59,078 nucleotides of DNA from Bacillota bacterium. Its GTDB lineage: Bacteria > Bacillota > SHA-98 > UBA4971. How positions within the stretch are numbered: position 1 is the first letter of the stretch; the number at the start of each line of letters is the position of its first letter. The notes beneath the pieces were generated by a model, which was not told the origin of the DNA, made no database searches, and saw only the letters and a program-made list of their open reading frames with translations. This document shows, piece by piece, positions 42,650 through 51,096 of this stretch. The stretch covers positions 1 to 59,078 of the forward strand of contig JACIXY010000019.1 of assembly GCA_014360195.1 (NCBI GenBank). The letters are read 5' to 3'. The position numbers were made by a program, and so were the translations under genes.

Positions 42650-44407
42650 ATGTGGAGGAAGAGAGCATTGGCGGGTTGCGTGTGGAGCGTGGTGGGCCTT
42701 TCTCCCGACGCTGAAGAGAGAAGTGACATACTTGCAAAGGAACTCGGGATCCCCCCGCTTGTGGCGAGGGTGATGTTGCTTCGGGGTCTCGACCACCCTG
42801 CGGCGGCCCGGGAGTTCCTCAGAGCCGACCTGGAGGACCTTCTCGACCCGTTCCTCCTACCCGACATGGAGACGGCCGTGGTTCGGGTGCTCCGGGCTGT
42901 ACGGGATAGCGAGAGGATAAGGATATACGGTGACTACGACGTGGACGGCATCACGTCCACGTGCGTCCTGCTAAACGTGCTGAAGGCATTCGGCGCCGAT
43001 GTGGACTACTACATCCCCGGGCGCCTCGACGAAGGCTACGGGCTTAACCTGGATGCCATCGAAAAGGCGGCATCGTGCGGCATCTCACTTCTCATCACCG
43101 TGGACTGTGGGATCACCGCAGTGGAGGAGGTCGAGCTTGCGCGCAGGCGCGGGATAGACGTCATCGTGACCGACCACCACGAGCCTGCCGAGGTGCTCCC
43201 GAGGGCACATGCGCTGGTGAACCCGAAGCGGAGGGACTCGAACTATGCGTTCGCCGACCTCGCTGGAGTGGGGGTGGCCTACAAGCTGGCCTCGGCGCTC
43301 CTGCGCGCCCACGCCGGCACCCTCGATGCGCCTGCGCCCTCCGACGAGCTGCTCGAGCTTGTCGCCCTCGGCACCATCGCTGACGTGGCCCCGCTCACCG
43401 GTGAGAACAGGATCTTCGCGAAGCACGGCCTTGCCAGGCTGAACGCCACGTCGAACGTGGGCCTTCAGGCCCTCATCGAGGTATCGGGGCTTGCCGGCCG
43501 CGAGATAGGAGTCGGCGCCGTGGGCTTCTTCCTCGGCCCACGTCTCAACGCCGCTGGGAGGCTCGGGGACGCGTCGCTTTGCGTGGACCTTCTCACCGCG
43601 TCGTCCCCGGAAAAGGCGGCCCACATCGCCTCCCTCCTCGACAGGGCGAACCAGGAAAGGCAGTCCCTGGAGCAAGCCATACTGGAGGAAGCCGCTTCGA
43701 TGGTGAAGACAACGGCGGGCGGGGAGGCAGAGGACACCGTTCTGGTGCTGGCGGGCGAGGGGTGGCACGCCGGGGTGATCGGCATAGTCGCCTCGCGCCT
43801 CGTGGAGCGGTTCTGGCGTCCGGTGATACTGATAAGTATGGACGGCGACGAGGGGCGCGGCTCGGGAAGGAGTATAGATGCGTTCGACCTGTACGGGGGT
43901 CTCGTCCAGTGCGCGGACCTTCTGAAGGAGTTCGGGGGGCACCGCCACGCCGCGGGGCTTTCCATATCGCGGGACGCCGTGGCCGCCCTTCGTGAACGCA
44001 TGAACCAGGTGGGCCGGAGCGTGCTCGCCCCGGAGGACCTCGCGCGAAAGGTTGTGTGCGATCTCGAGGTGCGATTTGGCGAGATCGACATTGCGGCCGC
44101 AGAGGGCCTCGGCATGCTGGCCCCGTTCGGCGTGGGGAACCCCGTCCCGACCTTCCTTTCAAGGGGTGTGAGGCTCGTCGAGTATCGCGGGGTCGGGGCT
44201 GAGGCAAAGCACCTCAAGATGAAAGTGGCTCAGGACGGAGTGGTGCTCGATGCCATCGGGTTCGGCCTCGGCAACATGGCGCCCGTGCTCTTCACGAGGG
44301 GCGCAAGGGAAGTTGACGTCGTATACACCATTGAGGTCAACCAGTGGAACGGTGCAAGGCAGGTGCAACTCAACATAAAAGAGTTGCGGGAGGCTGTAAG
44401 AAGCTGA
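42650..44407 (+). CDS. recJ: Single-stranded-DNA-specific exonuclease RecJ
   Basis: A 585-residue DHH-family nuclease. The phosphoesterase motifs are visible: YGDYDVDGITST (motif I), LITVDCGI (II), VIVTDHHEP (III, DHH) and ALVNPKR; then GVGVAYKLA, and the DHHA1-domain GSGRSIDAFDLYGGL and FGGHRHAAGLSI. A C-terminal OB-like region follows. RecJ degrades 5' single-stranded ends during recombination and mismatch and base-excision repair, using Mn/Mg. ATG 42650 starts at the conserved WRKRALAG; ATG 42599 is an alternative. The gene precedes rel, as in many Firmicutes. Confidence 0.95.
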   Translation: MWRKRALAGCVWSVVGLSPDAEERSDILAKELGIPPLVARVMLLRGLDHPAAAREFLRADLEDLLDPFLLPDMETAVVRVLRAVRDSERIRIYGDYDVDGITSTCVLLNVLKAFGADVDYYIPGRLDEGYGLNLDAIEKAASCGISLLITVDCGITAVEEVELARRRGIDVIVTDHHEPAEVLPRAHALVNPKRRDSNYAFADLAGVGVAYKLASALLRAHAGTLDAPAPSDELLELVALGTIADVAPLTGENRIFAKHGLARLNATSNVGLQALIEVSGLAGREIGVGAVGFFLGPRLNAAGRLGDASLCVDLLTASSPEKAAHIASLLDRANQERQSLEQAILEEAASMVKTTAGGEAEDTVLVLAGEGWHAGVIGIVASRLVERFWRPVILISMDGDEGRGSGRSIDAFDLYGGLVQCADLLKEFGGHRHAAGLSISRDAVAALRERMNQVGRSVLAPEDLARKVVCDLEVRFGEIDIAAAEGLGMLAPFGVGNPVPTFLSRGVRLVEYRGVGAEAKHLKMKVAQDGVVLDAIGFGLGNMAPVLFTRGAREVDVVYTIEVNQWNGARQVQLNIKELREAVRS

Positions 44408-44527
44408 CGCTTGTTGTATAATTGATGGTATAAGAAGAGCGGCCGGTAGGCGTCTGTTGGACGTCGCGGCGGCCCGGGGCCCGCCCGGGTCTTGCGCCGG
44501 AAATGCTACCGGTTGCAGGTGGTTGAG

Positions 44528-46708
44528 ATGGAGCAAGGCATAGACGAGGTCCTGGAAAGAATAAAGCGATATGCTCCCGAGGCCGACCTCGACGGGGTGA
44601 GGAAGGCGTACGAGTTCGCCGCGCAGGCCCACGCCGGGCAGCGGCGCGACTCGGGGGACTCTTTCATTTTCCATCCACTCGGGGTTGCGGCGATCCTCGC
44701 CGAGCTCGAGATGGACGTCACAACGATCGCCGCGGGCCTGCTCCACGACGTGATCGAGGACACGCCCGTTACCCTCGACCAGATCAGGGCCGAGTTCGGG
44801 CGTGAGGTGAGCCTGCTCGTTGACGGCGTTACCAAGCTGGGCAGGCTGCCCTTCATGTCCCGAGAGGAACAGCAGGCAGAGAACCTGCGAAAGATGTTCC
44901 TGGCGATGGCCCAGGACATCAGGGTAGTCCTCATCAAGCTAGCCGACAGGCTGCACAACATGCGCACCCTGGGGCATCTCCCCTGGGACAGACAGGCGAG
45001 GATAGCCCGGGAGACGCTGGAGATATACGCGCCGCTTGCCCACCGCCTCGGCATGTGGAGGGTGAAGTGGGAGCTTGAAGACCTAGCCCTAAGGTACCTT
45101 GAGCCCGGCGAGTATTACAAGCTCGTCGAGAAGGTCGCGAGAAAGCGAAAGGAGCGGGAGGGCCTCATCGAGCAGGCCAGGGCCGTGCTCAAGAAAACCC
45201 TTGACGAGGCCCATATCCCTTGCGAGCTACAGGGGCGTGCGAAGCACTTCTACAGCATCTATGAGAAGATGCGGCTGAAGGGAAAGGCCTTCGAGGAGAT
45301 ATACGACCTCATCGCAATCAGGGTCATAGTGAACAGCGTGAGAGACTGCTATGCGGTCCTCGGGATAGTCCACTCGCTGTGGAAGCCGATGCCCGGCCGG
45401 TTCAAAGACTACATCGCGATGCCGAAGTCCAACATGTATCAGTCGCTGCACACGACGGTCATCGGTCCTGCCGGGGAACCTCTCGAGATACAGATCCGCA
45501 CCTGGGACATGCACCGCACCGCCGAGTACGGTATCGCGGCCCATTGGAGGTACAAAGAGGGCACCCGCACCGTCAGCGAGTTCGAGGAGAAGCTCTCGTG
45601 GCTGCGTCAGCTCCTCGAGTGGCAGCGGGACATGAAAGACGTCCACGACTTCATGGAAACCCTGAAGATCGACCTCTTCAAAGACGAGGTCTTCGTATTC
45701 ACGCCGAAGGGCGACGTGAAGAACCTCCCCGCAGGGTCCACGCCGGTGGACTTCGCCTACAGCGTCCACACCGACATCGGCCACCGTTGCATCGGAGCCA
45801 GGGTCAACGGCAGGATGGTGCCCCTGGATTATCAGCTCACCAACGGCGACATCGTGGAGATAATCACCTCGAAGGGACCGGGAGCCCCTAGCCTTGACTG
45901 GCTCGCCTTCGTCAAGACCTCGAAGGCTCGCAACAAGATACGGCAGTGGGTGAGGGAGGTGCGCCGCGAGGAAGCGGTGCCGCGCGGGCGTGACCTCATC
46001 GAGAAGGAGCTTCGTCGCCAGGGCCTCGAGGTCCACGATAACCTCAAGGAGGATAAGCTCCTCGTCGCCGCGAAGCGCTTGGGATTCACCGACCCGGAGG
46101 ACCTGCTTGCTTCCGTTGGCGACGGCAAGGTGTCGCCCGCCATGGTGGTGGCACGGCTTGCTCCCGAGAGACTCGCCCTCGAGAAAGAGGAGAAGGAGCC
46201 GACCCAGCTCGTTCCCAGGCGAAAGCGTCCGTCGGGACAGGGGGTCAGGGTGAAGGGCGTGGACAACGTCCTCGTGAGAATGGCCAGGTGCTGCAACCCC
46301 GTGCCAGGGGACGAGATCATCGGCTATATCACGAGGGGGAAGGGCATCTCGGTGCACAGGCGCGACTGCCCGAACATTGCGTGGCTCCGGAGTTCCCCCG
46401 AGCGAAACATCGAGGTGGAGTGGGAGTTCGGCGAGGACAACTCTTACCCTGTCGAGCTTGAGATCGAGGCCCACGACAGAGTGGCGCTTCTTTCCAACAT
46501 CATGTCGGCCATCACCGAGCTTCGCGCCAACATCAGCGCGGTGAACGCGAGGACGACGAAAGACCACATGGCCGTCGTGAACATGGTGGTCGAAATCACA
46601 GGCATAGACCACCTGAATTCCATCATGAACAGGGTGAGGCGCGTCCACGGAGTTACCGACGTGCACAGGGCCCACCACGCGAACGTGCAGCAGCTGCAGT
46701 CGGTGTAG
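44528..46708 (+). CDS. relA: Bifunctional (p)ppGpp synthetase/hydrolase (Rel/SpoT)
   Basis: A 726-residue Rel protein. The HD hydrolase domain has [12 protein letters not shown] and LLHDVIEDT; the synthetase domain has [13 protein letters not shown] and IMAMPKS-like [17 protein letters not shown]. Both active-site sets are present, so it should make and degrade (p)ppGpp. A TGS domain ([24 protein letters not shown]), a conserved-Cys region ([16 protein letters not shown]) and a C-terminal ACT domain follow. ATG 44528 has AGGTGG 5 bases upstream. It senses amino-acid starvation at the ribosome. Confidence 0.96.
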   Translation: MEQGIDEVLERIKRYAPEADLDGVRKAYEFAAQAHAGQRRDSGDSFIFHPLGVAAILAELEMDVTTIAAGLLHDVIEDTPVTLDQIRAEFGREVSLLVDGVTKLGRLPFMSREEQQAENLRKMFLAMAQDIRVVLIKLADRLHNMRTLGHLPWDRQARIARETLEIYAPLAHRLGMWRVKWELEDLALRYLEPGEYYKLVEKVARKRKEREGLIEQARAVLKKTLDEAHIPCELQGRAKHFYSIYEKMRLKGKAFEEIYDLIAIRVIVNSVRDCYAVLGIVHSLWKPMPGRFKDYIAMPKSNMYQSLHTTVIGPAGEPLEIQIRTWDMHRTAEYGIAAHWRYKEGTRTVSEFEEKLSWLRQLLEWQRDMKDVHDFMETLKIDLFKDEVFVFTPKGDVKNLPAGSTPVDFAYSVHTDIGHRCIGARVNGRMVPLDYQLTNGDIVEIITSKGPGAPSLDWLAFVKTSKARNKIRQWVREVRREEAVPRGRDLIEKELRRQGLEVHDNLKEDKLLVAAKRLGFTDPEDLLASVGDGKVSPAMVVARLAPERLALEKEEKEPTQLVPRRKRPSGQGVRVKGVDNVLVRMARCCNPVPGDEIIGYITRGKGISVHRRDCPNIAWLRSSPERNIEVEWEFGEDNSYPVELEIEAHDRVALLSNIMSAITELRANISAVNARTTKDHMAVVNMVVEITGIDHLNSIMNRVRRVHGVTDVHRAHHANVQQLQSV

Positions 46709-46716
46709 GCGGGAAC

Positions 46717-47166
46717 ATGAGAGCGGTGGTACAACGGGCTAAATCAGCGCGGGTTATCGTGGACGGCGAGACTGTGGGGCGGATAGGCCCGGGGCTTGTC
46801 GTCTTTCTTGGTGTGGGTACGGATGACTCCAGGGACGACGCGCGATACCTCGCTGAGAAGGTGGCAAACCTCCGCGTCCTCGACGACGAGGCGGGGAAGA
46901 TGAACCTCTCGTGCCTTGACCTGGGCCTGCCGGTCCTTGCGGTTTCGCAGTTCACGCTGTACGGCGACTGTCGGAGAGGGCGGCGCCCCAGCTTCACGGA
47001 GGCCGCGCCGCCGGAGAAGGGCCTTGAGCTATACGGCGCGTTCGTGGAGGAATTGCGCAGGACAGGCCTTATCGTTGAAACGGGCAGGTTCCAGGCGGTC
47101 ATGACGGTGTTCGTGGAGAACGACGGCCCTGTGACCATCCTACTGGACAGCAAGAAGCAGTTCTGA
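46717..47166 (+). CDS. dtd: D-aminoacyl-tRNA deacylase
   Basis: A 149-residue protein of normal Dtd length with [18 protein letters not shown], the active-site SQFTLYGD and the cross-subunit Gly-cisPro motif GPVTI. It removes D-amino acids and Gly mischarged to tRNA. It lies 8 bases after rel, the standard Firmicutes order. Confidence 0.96.
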   Translation: MRAVVQRAKSARVIVDGETVGRIGPGLVVFLGVGTDDSRDDARYLAEKVANLRVLDDEAGKMNLSCLDLGLPVLAVSQFTLYGDCRRGRRPSFTEAAPPEKGLELYGAFVEELRRTGLIVETGRFQAVMTVFVENDGPVTILLDSKKQF

Positions 47167-47233
47167 TGCCCGCGCGGAGCCGGCGCGGCGGACCGTTGCG
47201 AAGTCAGGGGGCAAGGGAGGCCACAAGAGCGCT

Positions 47234-47848
47234 GTGATTATCAGGACGGTGCGTGTGGGCGTGCTCGATACCAACTGCTACATCGTGGGATGCGAGAGAT
47301 CCCGCAAAGCCCTTGTGATCGACCCCGGCGCCGAGCCGGAGAGGATCGTGGCGGCGCTCCGCGCGGACAACCTTCAGTGCGAGGTGATCGTGAACACCCA
47401 CGGCCACGTGGACCACATCGCCGCAAACGGCGCCGTGAAAGCGGCCACCGGCGCCACCATCGCCATACACACCCAGGACGCACGCGCGCTTGTCGACCCG
47501 TCGGTGAACCTCTCGATCCTCGCCATGCCGGGGGCGCGGGGGATCGAAAGCCCCCGGGCCGACAGGCTTCTCGCCGAGGGCGACGAAGTTGTGGCCGGAT
47601 CCGTGAGGCTCCGTGTGGTCCACACGCCCGGGCACACTCCAGGGAGCATCTCGCTGGTGGGCGATGGAGTCGTATTCTCCGGCGACACGCTATTCGCTGA
47701 CGGAGGGATCGGGCGCACGGACTTCCCGGGGGGCTCGTATGACTCCCTTGTGAGATCCATCGAGGGGAAACTCTTCTCCCTCCCCGACGAGACCGTCGTG
47801 TACCCGGGGCATGGTCCTTCCACAACGATCGGCAGGGAAAGATGGTGA
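47234..47848 (+). CDS. Metallo-beta-lactamase-fold hydrolase (glyoxalase II-like)
   Basis: A 204-residue MBL-fold hydrolase with the zinc motif THGHVDH, a second ligand set VVHTPGHTPGS, FSGDTLFADGGIGRTDF and the last His in VYPGHGPST. This is the YcbL/glyoxalase-II-like group often next to dtd and rel in Firmicutes. The substrate is probably a thioester, but this is not settled. GTG 47234; GGGAGG upstream has long spacing (about 13). Confidence 0.9.
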   Translation: MIIRTVRVGVLDTNCYIVGCERSRKALVIDPGAEPERIVAALRADNLQCEVIVNTHGHVDHIAANGAVKAATGATIAIHTQDARALVDPSVNLSILAMPGARGIESPRADRLLAEGDEVVAGSVRLRVVHTPGHTPGSISLVGDGVVFSGDTLFADGGIGRTDFPGGSYDSLVRSIEGKLFSLPDETVVYPGHGPSTTIGRERW

Positions 47849-47958
47849 GACTCTATAGGCCCGAGGCGCAGGGTCAGGGCAGGGCCGGGCCGGGACGTGA
47901 TTGACAGCGGCACCGGAGGCCAGGTAGAATCACATCGTACTGCGAAGGATTGGGGGAG

Positions 47959-49179
47959 ATGCTTTTGTTCCGGGGCTTTCGGGGGAAGAAGAGCTCGAGG
48001 CTGACGAAAGCGGTCATCATAATCATATCGGTGACTTTTGTCGGAGGGCTTGCATATACCGGAACCGTCTTCATGAGGCGCCCGTCCGCAGGTGAGCTTG
48101 GAATCATCGCGAGCGTCAACGGCAAGAAGATCGGCTGGGAGCTCGTGGAGCGCAAGTTCAAGGACGCTCTTCTGGCGGAATACGAGAACACAGGCAGAGT
48201 CCTCCCAGAGACGAGGGGGCCCATTCGGGCGTCCGTAGTCGACCAGATCATAAATAGCGTTCTCATCAGCGAGGCTGTGAAGAAGGAGAAGATCCAGGTC
48301 CCGGCAAAGCAGGTCGAGGACGAGTTCAAAAGGCACAAGGACGCTTTCCCCAGTGAGGAGGCGTTCCGCAACGCTCTCAAGGAGAACAACCTGACGGTAA
48401 GCGACGTCAAGAAGCAAATTCGGGACAGCCTCGCCGTGCAGGCTCTTTTCGCGCTTGTGAAGTCGAAGGCTTCTGTGTCTGAGGATGCGGTCAAGCAGGC
48501 ATACACTCAGGAAACGGGCAGGCCTGCGGAAGGAAAGGATTTCGAGGACAAGCGAGCCGGGATAGAAAGCCGGCTGAGGGCCACGGCGGAGCAGGAAGCC
48601 CTCGTTACGTGGCTTGACGGCCTCAGAAAGGACGCTAAGATAGAGATATACGACCCCGAGATCCGGGCCGTGAAAAAGCTCCAGGAGAAAGCGTACGACG
48701 AGGCCATCGCCGAGTATGGCGAGGCCATCAAGAAGGAACCCGACAACGCCTATCTGTACGTGGGGCTTGCTCAGGCACACCTCGGCAAGAAGGACCTTGC
48801 CGGGGCCACGCAGGCTCTCGAGAAGGCGAGGGACCTGTACCCAGAGGAACCATACATTAGGCTTCTCTTGGGCACCGTGTACCGCGATGCGGGCGCTCGC
48901 GACAAAGCAAGGCAGGAGTTCAAGACAGCCTCCGAGCATGGCGGGCTCGACATCCTCCTGCACATTCGTCTCCAATCGCTCTTCAAGAGTATGGGCCTGG
49001 ATGACGACGCCAGGGCGGAGCAGGCGAAGGTCGCCGAGATCCGGGACCTCCTGGAGCGCAGGAACAAGGCGATGAATGCTCCCGTGGGGGCTGGTACCGG
49101 TTCCCAGGGCAACCAGGGCAGCAACGCACCTGCTGAGAAGAATGCTGCCGGGAGCGGTCAGGCCGAGGCGAAGAAGTAA
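47959..49179 (+). CDS. Membrane-anchored SurA-N-like protein with TPR repeats
   Basis: A protein of about 406 residues. An N-terminal signal anchor (about 15-40) is followed by a SurA_N-like helical chaperone domain (about 48-200; IASVNGKKIGWELVERKF, VDQIINSVLISEAVKKE). TPR repeats follow (about 230-330; AYDEAIAEYGEAIKKEPDNAYLY, ATQALEKARDLYPEEP). The tail is Gly/Asn/Ala rich. The peptidyl-prolyl isomerase domain of real SurA/PrsA is absent and TPRs take its place. It may be an extracytoplasmic folding or assembly factor. ATG 47959 touches its GGGGGAG site; TTG 47950 and TTG 47965 are in frame. Confidence 0.78.
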   Translation: MLLFRGFRGKKSSRLTKAVIIIISVTFVGGLAYTGTVFMRRPSAGELGIIASVNGKKIGWELVERKFKDALLAEYENTGRVLPETRGPIRASVVDQIINSVLISEAVKKEKIQVPAKQVEDEFKRHKDAFPSEEAFRNALKENNLTVSDVKKQIRDSLAVQALFALVKSKASVSEDAVKQAYTQETGRPAEGKDFEDKRAGIESRLRATAEQEALVTWLDGLRKDAKIEIYDPEIRAVKKLQEKAYDEAIAEYGEAIKKEPDNAYLYVGLAQAHLGKKDLAGATQALEKARDLYPEEPYIRLLLGTVYRDAGARDKARQEFKTASEHGGLDILLHIRLQSLFKSMGLDDDARAEQAKVAEIRDLLERRNKAMNAPVGAGTGSQGNQGSNAPAEKNAAGSGQAEAKK

Positions 49180-49201
49180 GTGAGAAAGCGCCGGTGTTGC
49201 G

Positions 49202-49400
49202 CTAAGTGGGGGTGCAGAAATGCTTCCGGCTTTTGAGACGGGTTGCCGGTGATTGCACGAGGGGTGTCAAAATCCGGCTGCCTAGCCGGACGGGCCGGAT
49301 TTTGGCGAAGCGCGCCCCGCTTGGGGCGCCGTCCCCGAGTGCAACACCGGAACCCGGCAACTACTGGAAACGGAGCAAGGACTAACGCACCCCCACTTAG
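49202..49400. repeat. Type A palindromic repeat, copy A2 (complete, 199 bp)
   Basis: Perfect 14-bp terminal inverted repeats: CTAAGTGGGGGTGC (49202-49215) and GCACCCCCACTTAG (49387-49400). Nested inside are GGGTTGCCGGTG with CACCGG..ACCC, AAAATCCGGC with GCCGGATTTT, and GCGCCCC with GGGGCGC, so the whole single strand could fold as a branched hairpin. No target duplication was seen. It lies between the SurA/TPR gene and hisS. Confidence 0.95.
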
Positions 49401-49536
49401 TGGTGCGCTCCGCGGACGGTGCCCCCGACAGGGGCGCCTTGAGGCAATGTTTTGAGGCAATTTGGTAGTGGCAAGTGCTGGAGAAACGGTGGGCGTTTTG
49501 AGCCCGCCCTGAGAAAGAGATGGAGGAGGCCGGTCG

Positions 49537-50823
49537 ATGGCCGAGTTGAAAGCGCCGAGGGGCACTTGTGACGTCCTTCCCGACGAGTCAGACTTGTGGA
49601 TTCGAGTCGAGGGGGTCGTGCGCCGGGTATGCCGCAATGCGGGTTACGGCGAGATCAGGACGCCCATCTTCGAGCACACGGAACTCTTTGAGCGCGGGGT
49701 GGGCGCGGTCACGGACATCGTCGAGAAAGAGATGTATACGTTTCTGGACAAGGCCGGGCGCAGCATAACGCTGCGTCCGGAGGGCACGGCTCCGTGCATG
49801 CGGGCGTATCTGGAGCATAATCTCAAAACCCGCCCTCAGCCGGTGAAGATGTATTACATCGGTCCCATGTTCCGCTACGAGCGGCCACAGTCAGGGAGGT
49901 TCAGGCAGCACACGCAGTTTGGCGTGGAGGCCATCGGATCGCCCGACCCGGCCCTCGACGCCGAGGTTGTGTCCATACTTGTGGACGTGTACAGACACCT
50001 TGGCCTCTCGGGCTTTGTGGTGCATCTCAACACCATCGGATGCCCACGCTGCCGCCCTCGCTATAAGGAGGCCCTCGTAAAAGCGGTGGCGGGGTGGGTG
50101 GAGGAACTTTGCTCCGATTGCCGTCGAAGGCTGGAGCGCAACCCGCTCCGCGTCCTTGACTGCAAGAACGAGGCGTGCCGGGAAATCTCCGGAAACGTCC
50201 CCACGATATTCGAGTTCCTGTGCGATGAATGCAGGAGCCATTTCGAAGGCGTGACGACGTATCTCAAGGCCCTTGGGCTGGCGTACGAGATCGACCCCCG
50301 GATCGTGCGTGGACTTGATTATTATACCAAGACTGTGTTCGAGGTGGTCCATGCCGAGCTTGGCGCCCAGGACGTGCTGGGCGGGGGCGGCAGGTACGAT
50401 GGCCTCGCCGAGGACCTCGGGGGTGAGCACACGCCCGGGGTGGGGTTCGCAGCGGGCATCGAGAGGGCCGTTATGGCGCTCAAGGCCGCCAGGGGCGACT
50501 CTCCCGGGGCGGAGGCGGGGACTGGCATCCGGGTTTTCGTCGCGACGATGGGTGCGCCGGCCAGGGTCGAGGGATTCCGGCTGGTGAAGGCCCTTCGAGA
50601 ACGCGGCGTGCCCTGTGACCTCGACTACATGGAGCGAAGCCTCAAGGCCCAGATGAAGCACGCGAACAGGTGCGGAGCGCTGAAGGTCGTCATCCTCGGG
50701 GAAGAGGAGCTGAAGACTCGGGTGGCGACGGTGAAAGACATGTCCACAGGCGAGCAGTCTCAGGTGGCTCTCGAAGGGCTGGTGCAGGTTCTTTCAGGTG
50801 ACGGGCCGGGCACGGCCACGTGA
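49537..50823 (+). CDS. hisS: Histidyl-tRNA synthetase
   Basis: A 428-residue class II synthetase of normal length. Motif 1 APRGTCDVLPDES and IRTPIFEHTELF; motif 2 YIGPMFRYERPQSGRFRQHTQFG; the HisA signature GLDYYTKTVFEV; and GGGRYDGL with motif 3 GVGFAAGIERAVMAL. A C-terminal anticodon domain (about 325-428) follows. Four Cys in the middle (CPRCRPRY, CSDCRRR, CDECRS) form the metal-binding insert seen in many Firmicutes HisRS. No T-box was recognised in the leader, which is taken up by repeat A2. Confidence 0.97.
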   Translation: MAELKAPRGTCDVLPDESDLWIRVEGVVRRVCRNAGYGEIRTPIFEHTELFERGVGAVTDIVEKEMYTFLDKAGRSITLRPEGTAPCMRAYLEHNLKTRPQPVKMYYIGPMFRYERPQSGRFRQHTQFGVEAIGSPDPALDAEVVSILVDVYRHLGLSGFVVHLNTIGCPRCRPRYKEALVKAVAGWVEELCSDCRRRLERNPLRVLDCKNEACREISGNVPTIFEFLCDECRSHFEGVTTYLKALGLAYEIDPRIVRGLDYYTKTVFEVVHAELGAQDVLGGGGRYDGLAEDLGGEHTPGVGFAAGIERAVMALKAARGDSPGAEAGTGIRVFVATMGAPARVEGFRLVKALRERGVPCDLDYMERSLKAQMKHANRCGALKVVILGEEELKTRVATVKDMSTGEQSQVALEGLVQVLSGDGPGTAT

Positions 50824-50982
50824 CGGACGGGAAACGGGAGCCCGCCTTCACCACTTCTGCTCTGTTCATGATGCAAGCGAAAGGCCTCGTGACGAGCCCG
50901 GCGCGCCCGGCCGCGGGGGCGGCGCCGGGCGAGGTTTATCGCCGGTAGCCGTTAGGCATCGATTGTCAGCCACCGGGCATCG

Positions 50983-51070
50983 CTAAGTGGGGGTGCAAAA
51001 ACGCTCCCGACTTTTGGGAGGGGTTGCCGGTGACTCAAGGAGAAACGACCAGCGAGTTGAAGTAACTTGA
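50983..51070. repeat. Shortened type A repeat, copy A3
   Basis: Starts CTAAGTGGGGGTGC (50983-50996) and matches A1 through CTCCCGACTTTTGGGAGGGGTTGC. It then continues with CCGGTGACTCAA, as in the type B core, before ending near TAACTTGAG. The central arms are deleted. It lies in the hisS-aspS gap and ends just before the aspS ribosome site. Confidence 0.8.
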
Positions 51071-51096
51071 GTTGGGTACACGGAGAAGTGAGGCTT

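Noticed and set aside
45227-46678. 483-codon open frame opposite rel, and similar long antisense frames (47374-48975, 57331-58656, 12866-13459)
   Set aside because: They mirror conserved genes with high third-position GC and show no recognisable domains.
49401-49536. T-box leader before hisS
   Set aside because: The conserved T-box core (AGGGTGG...ACCGCG) was not found and repeat A2 takes most of the leader.
50899-50936. Terminator after hisS
   Set aside because: A GC-rich stem (GCCCGGCGC/GCGCCGGGC) is present but only three T follow, after GAGG, so termination is doubtful.
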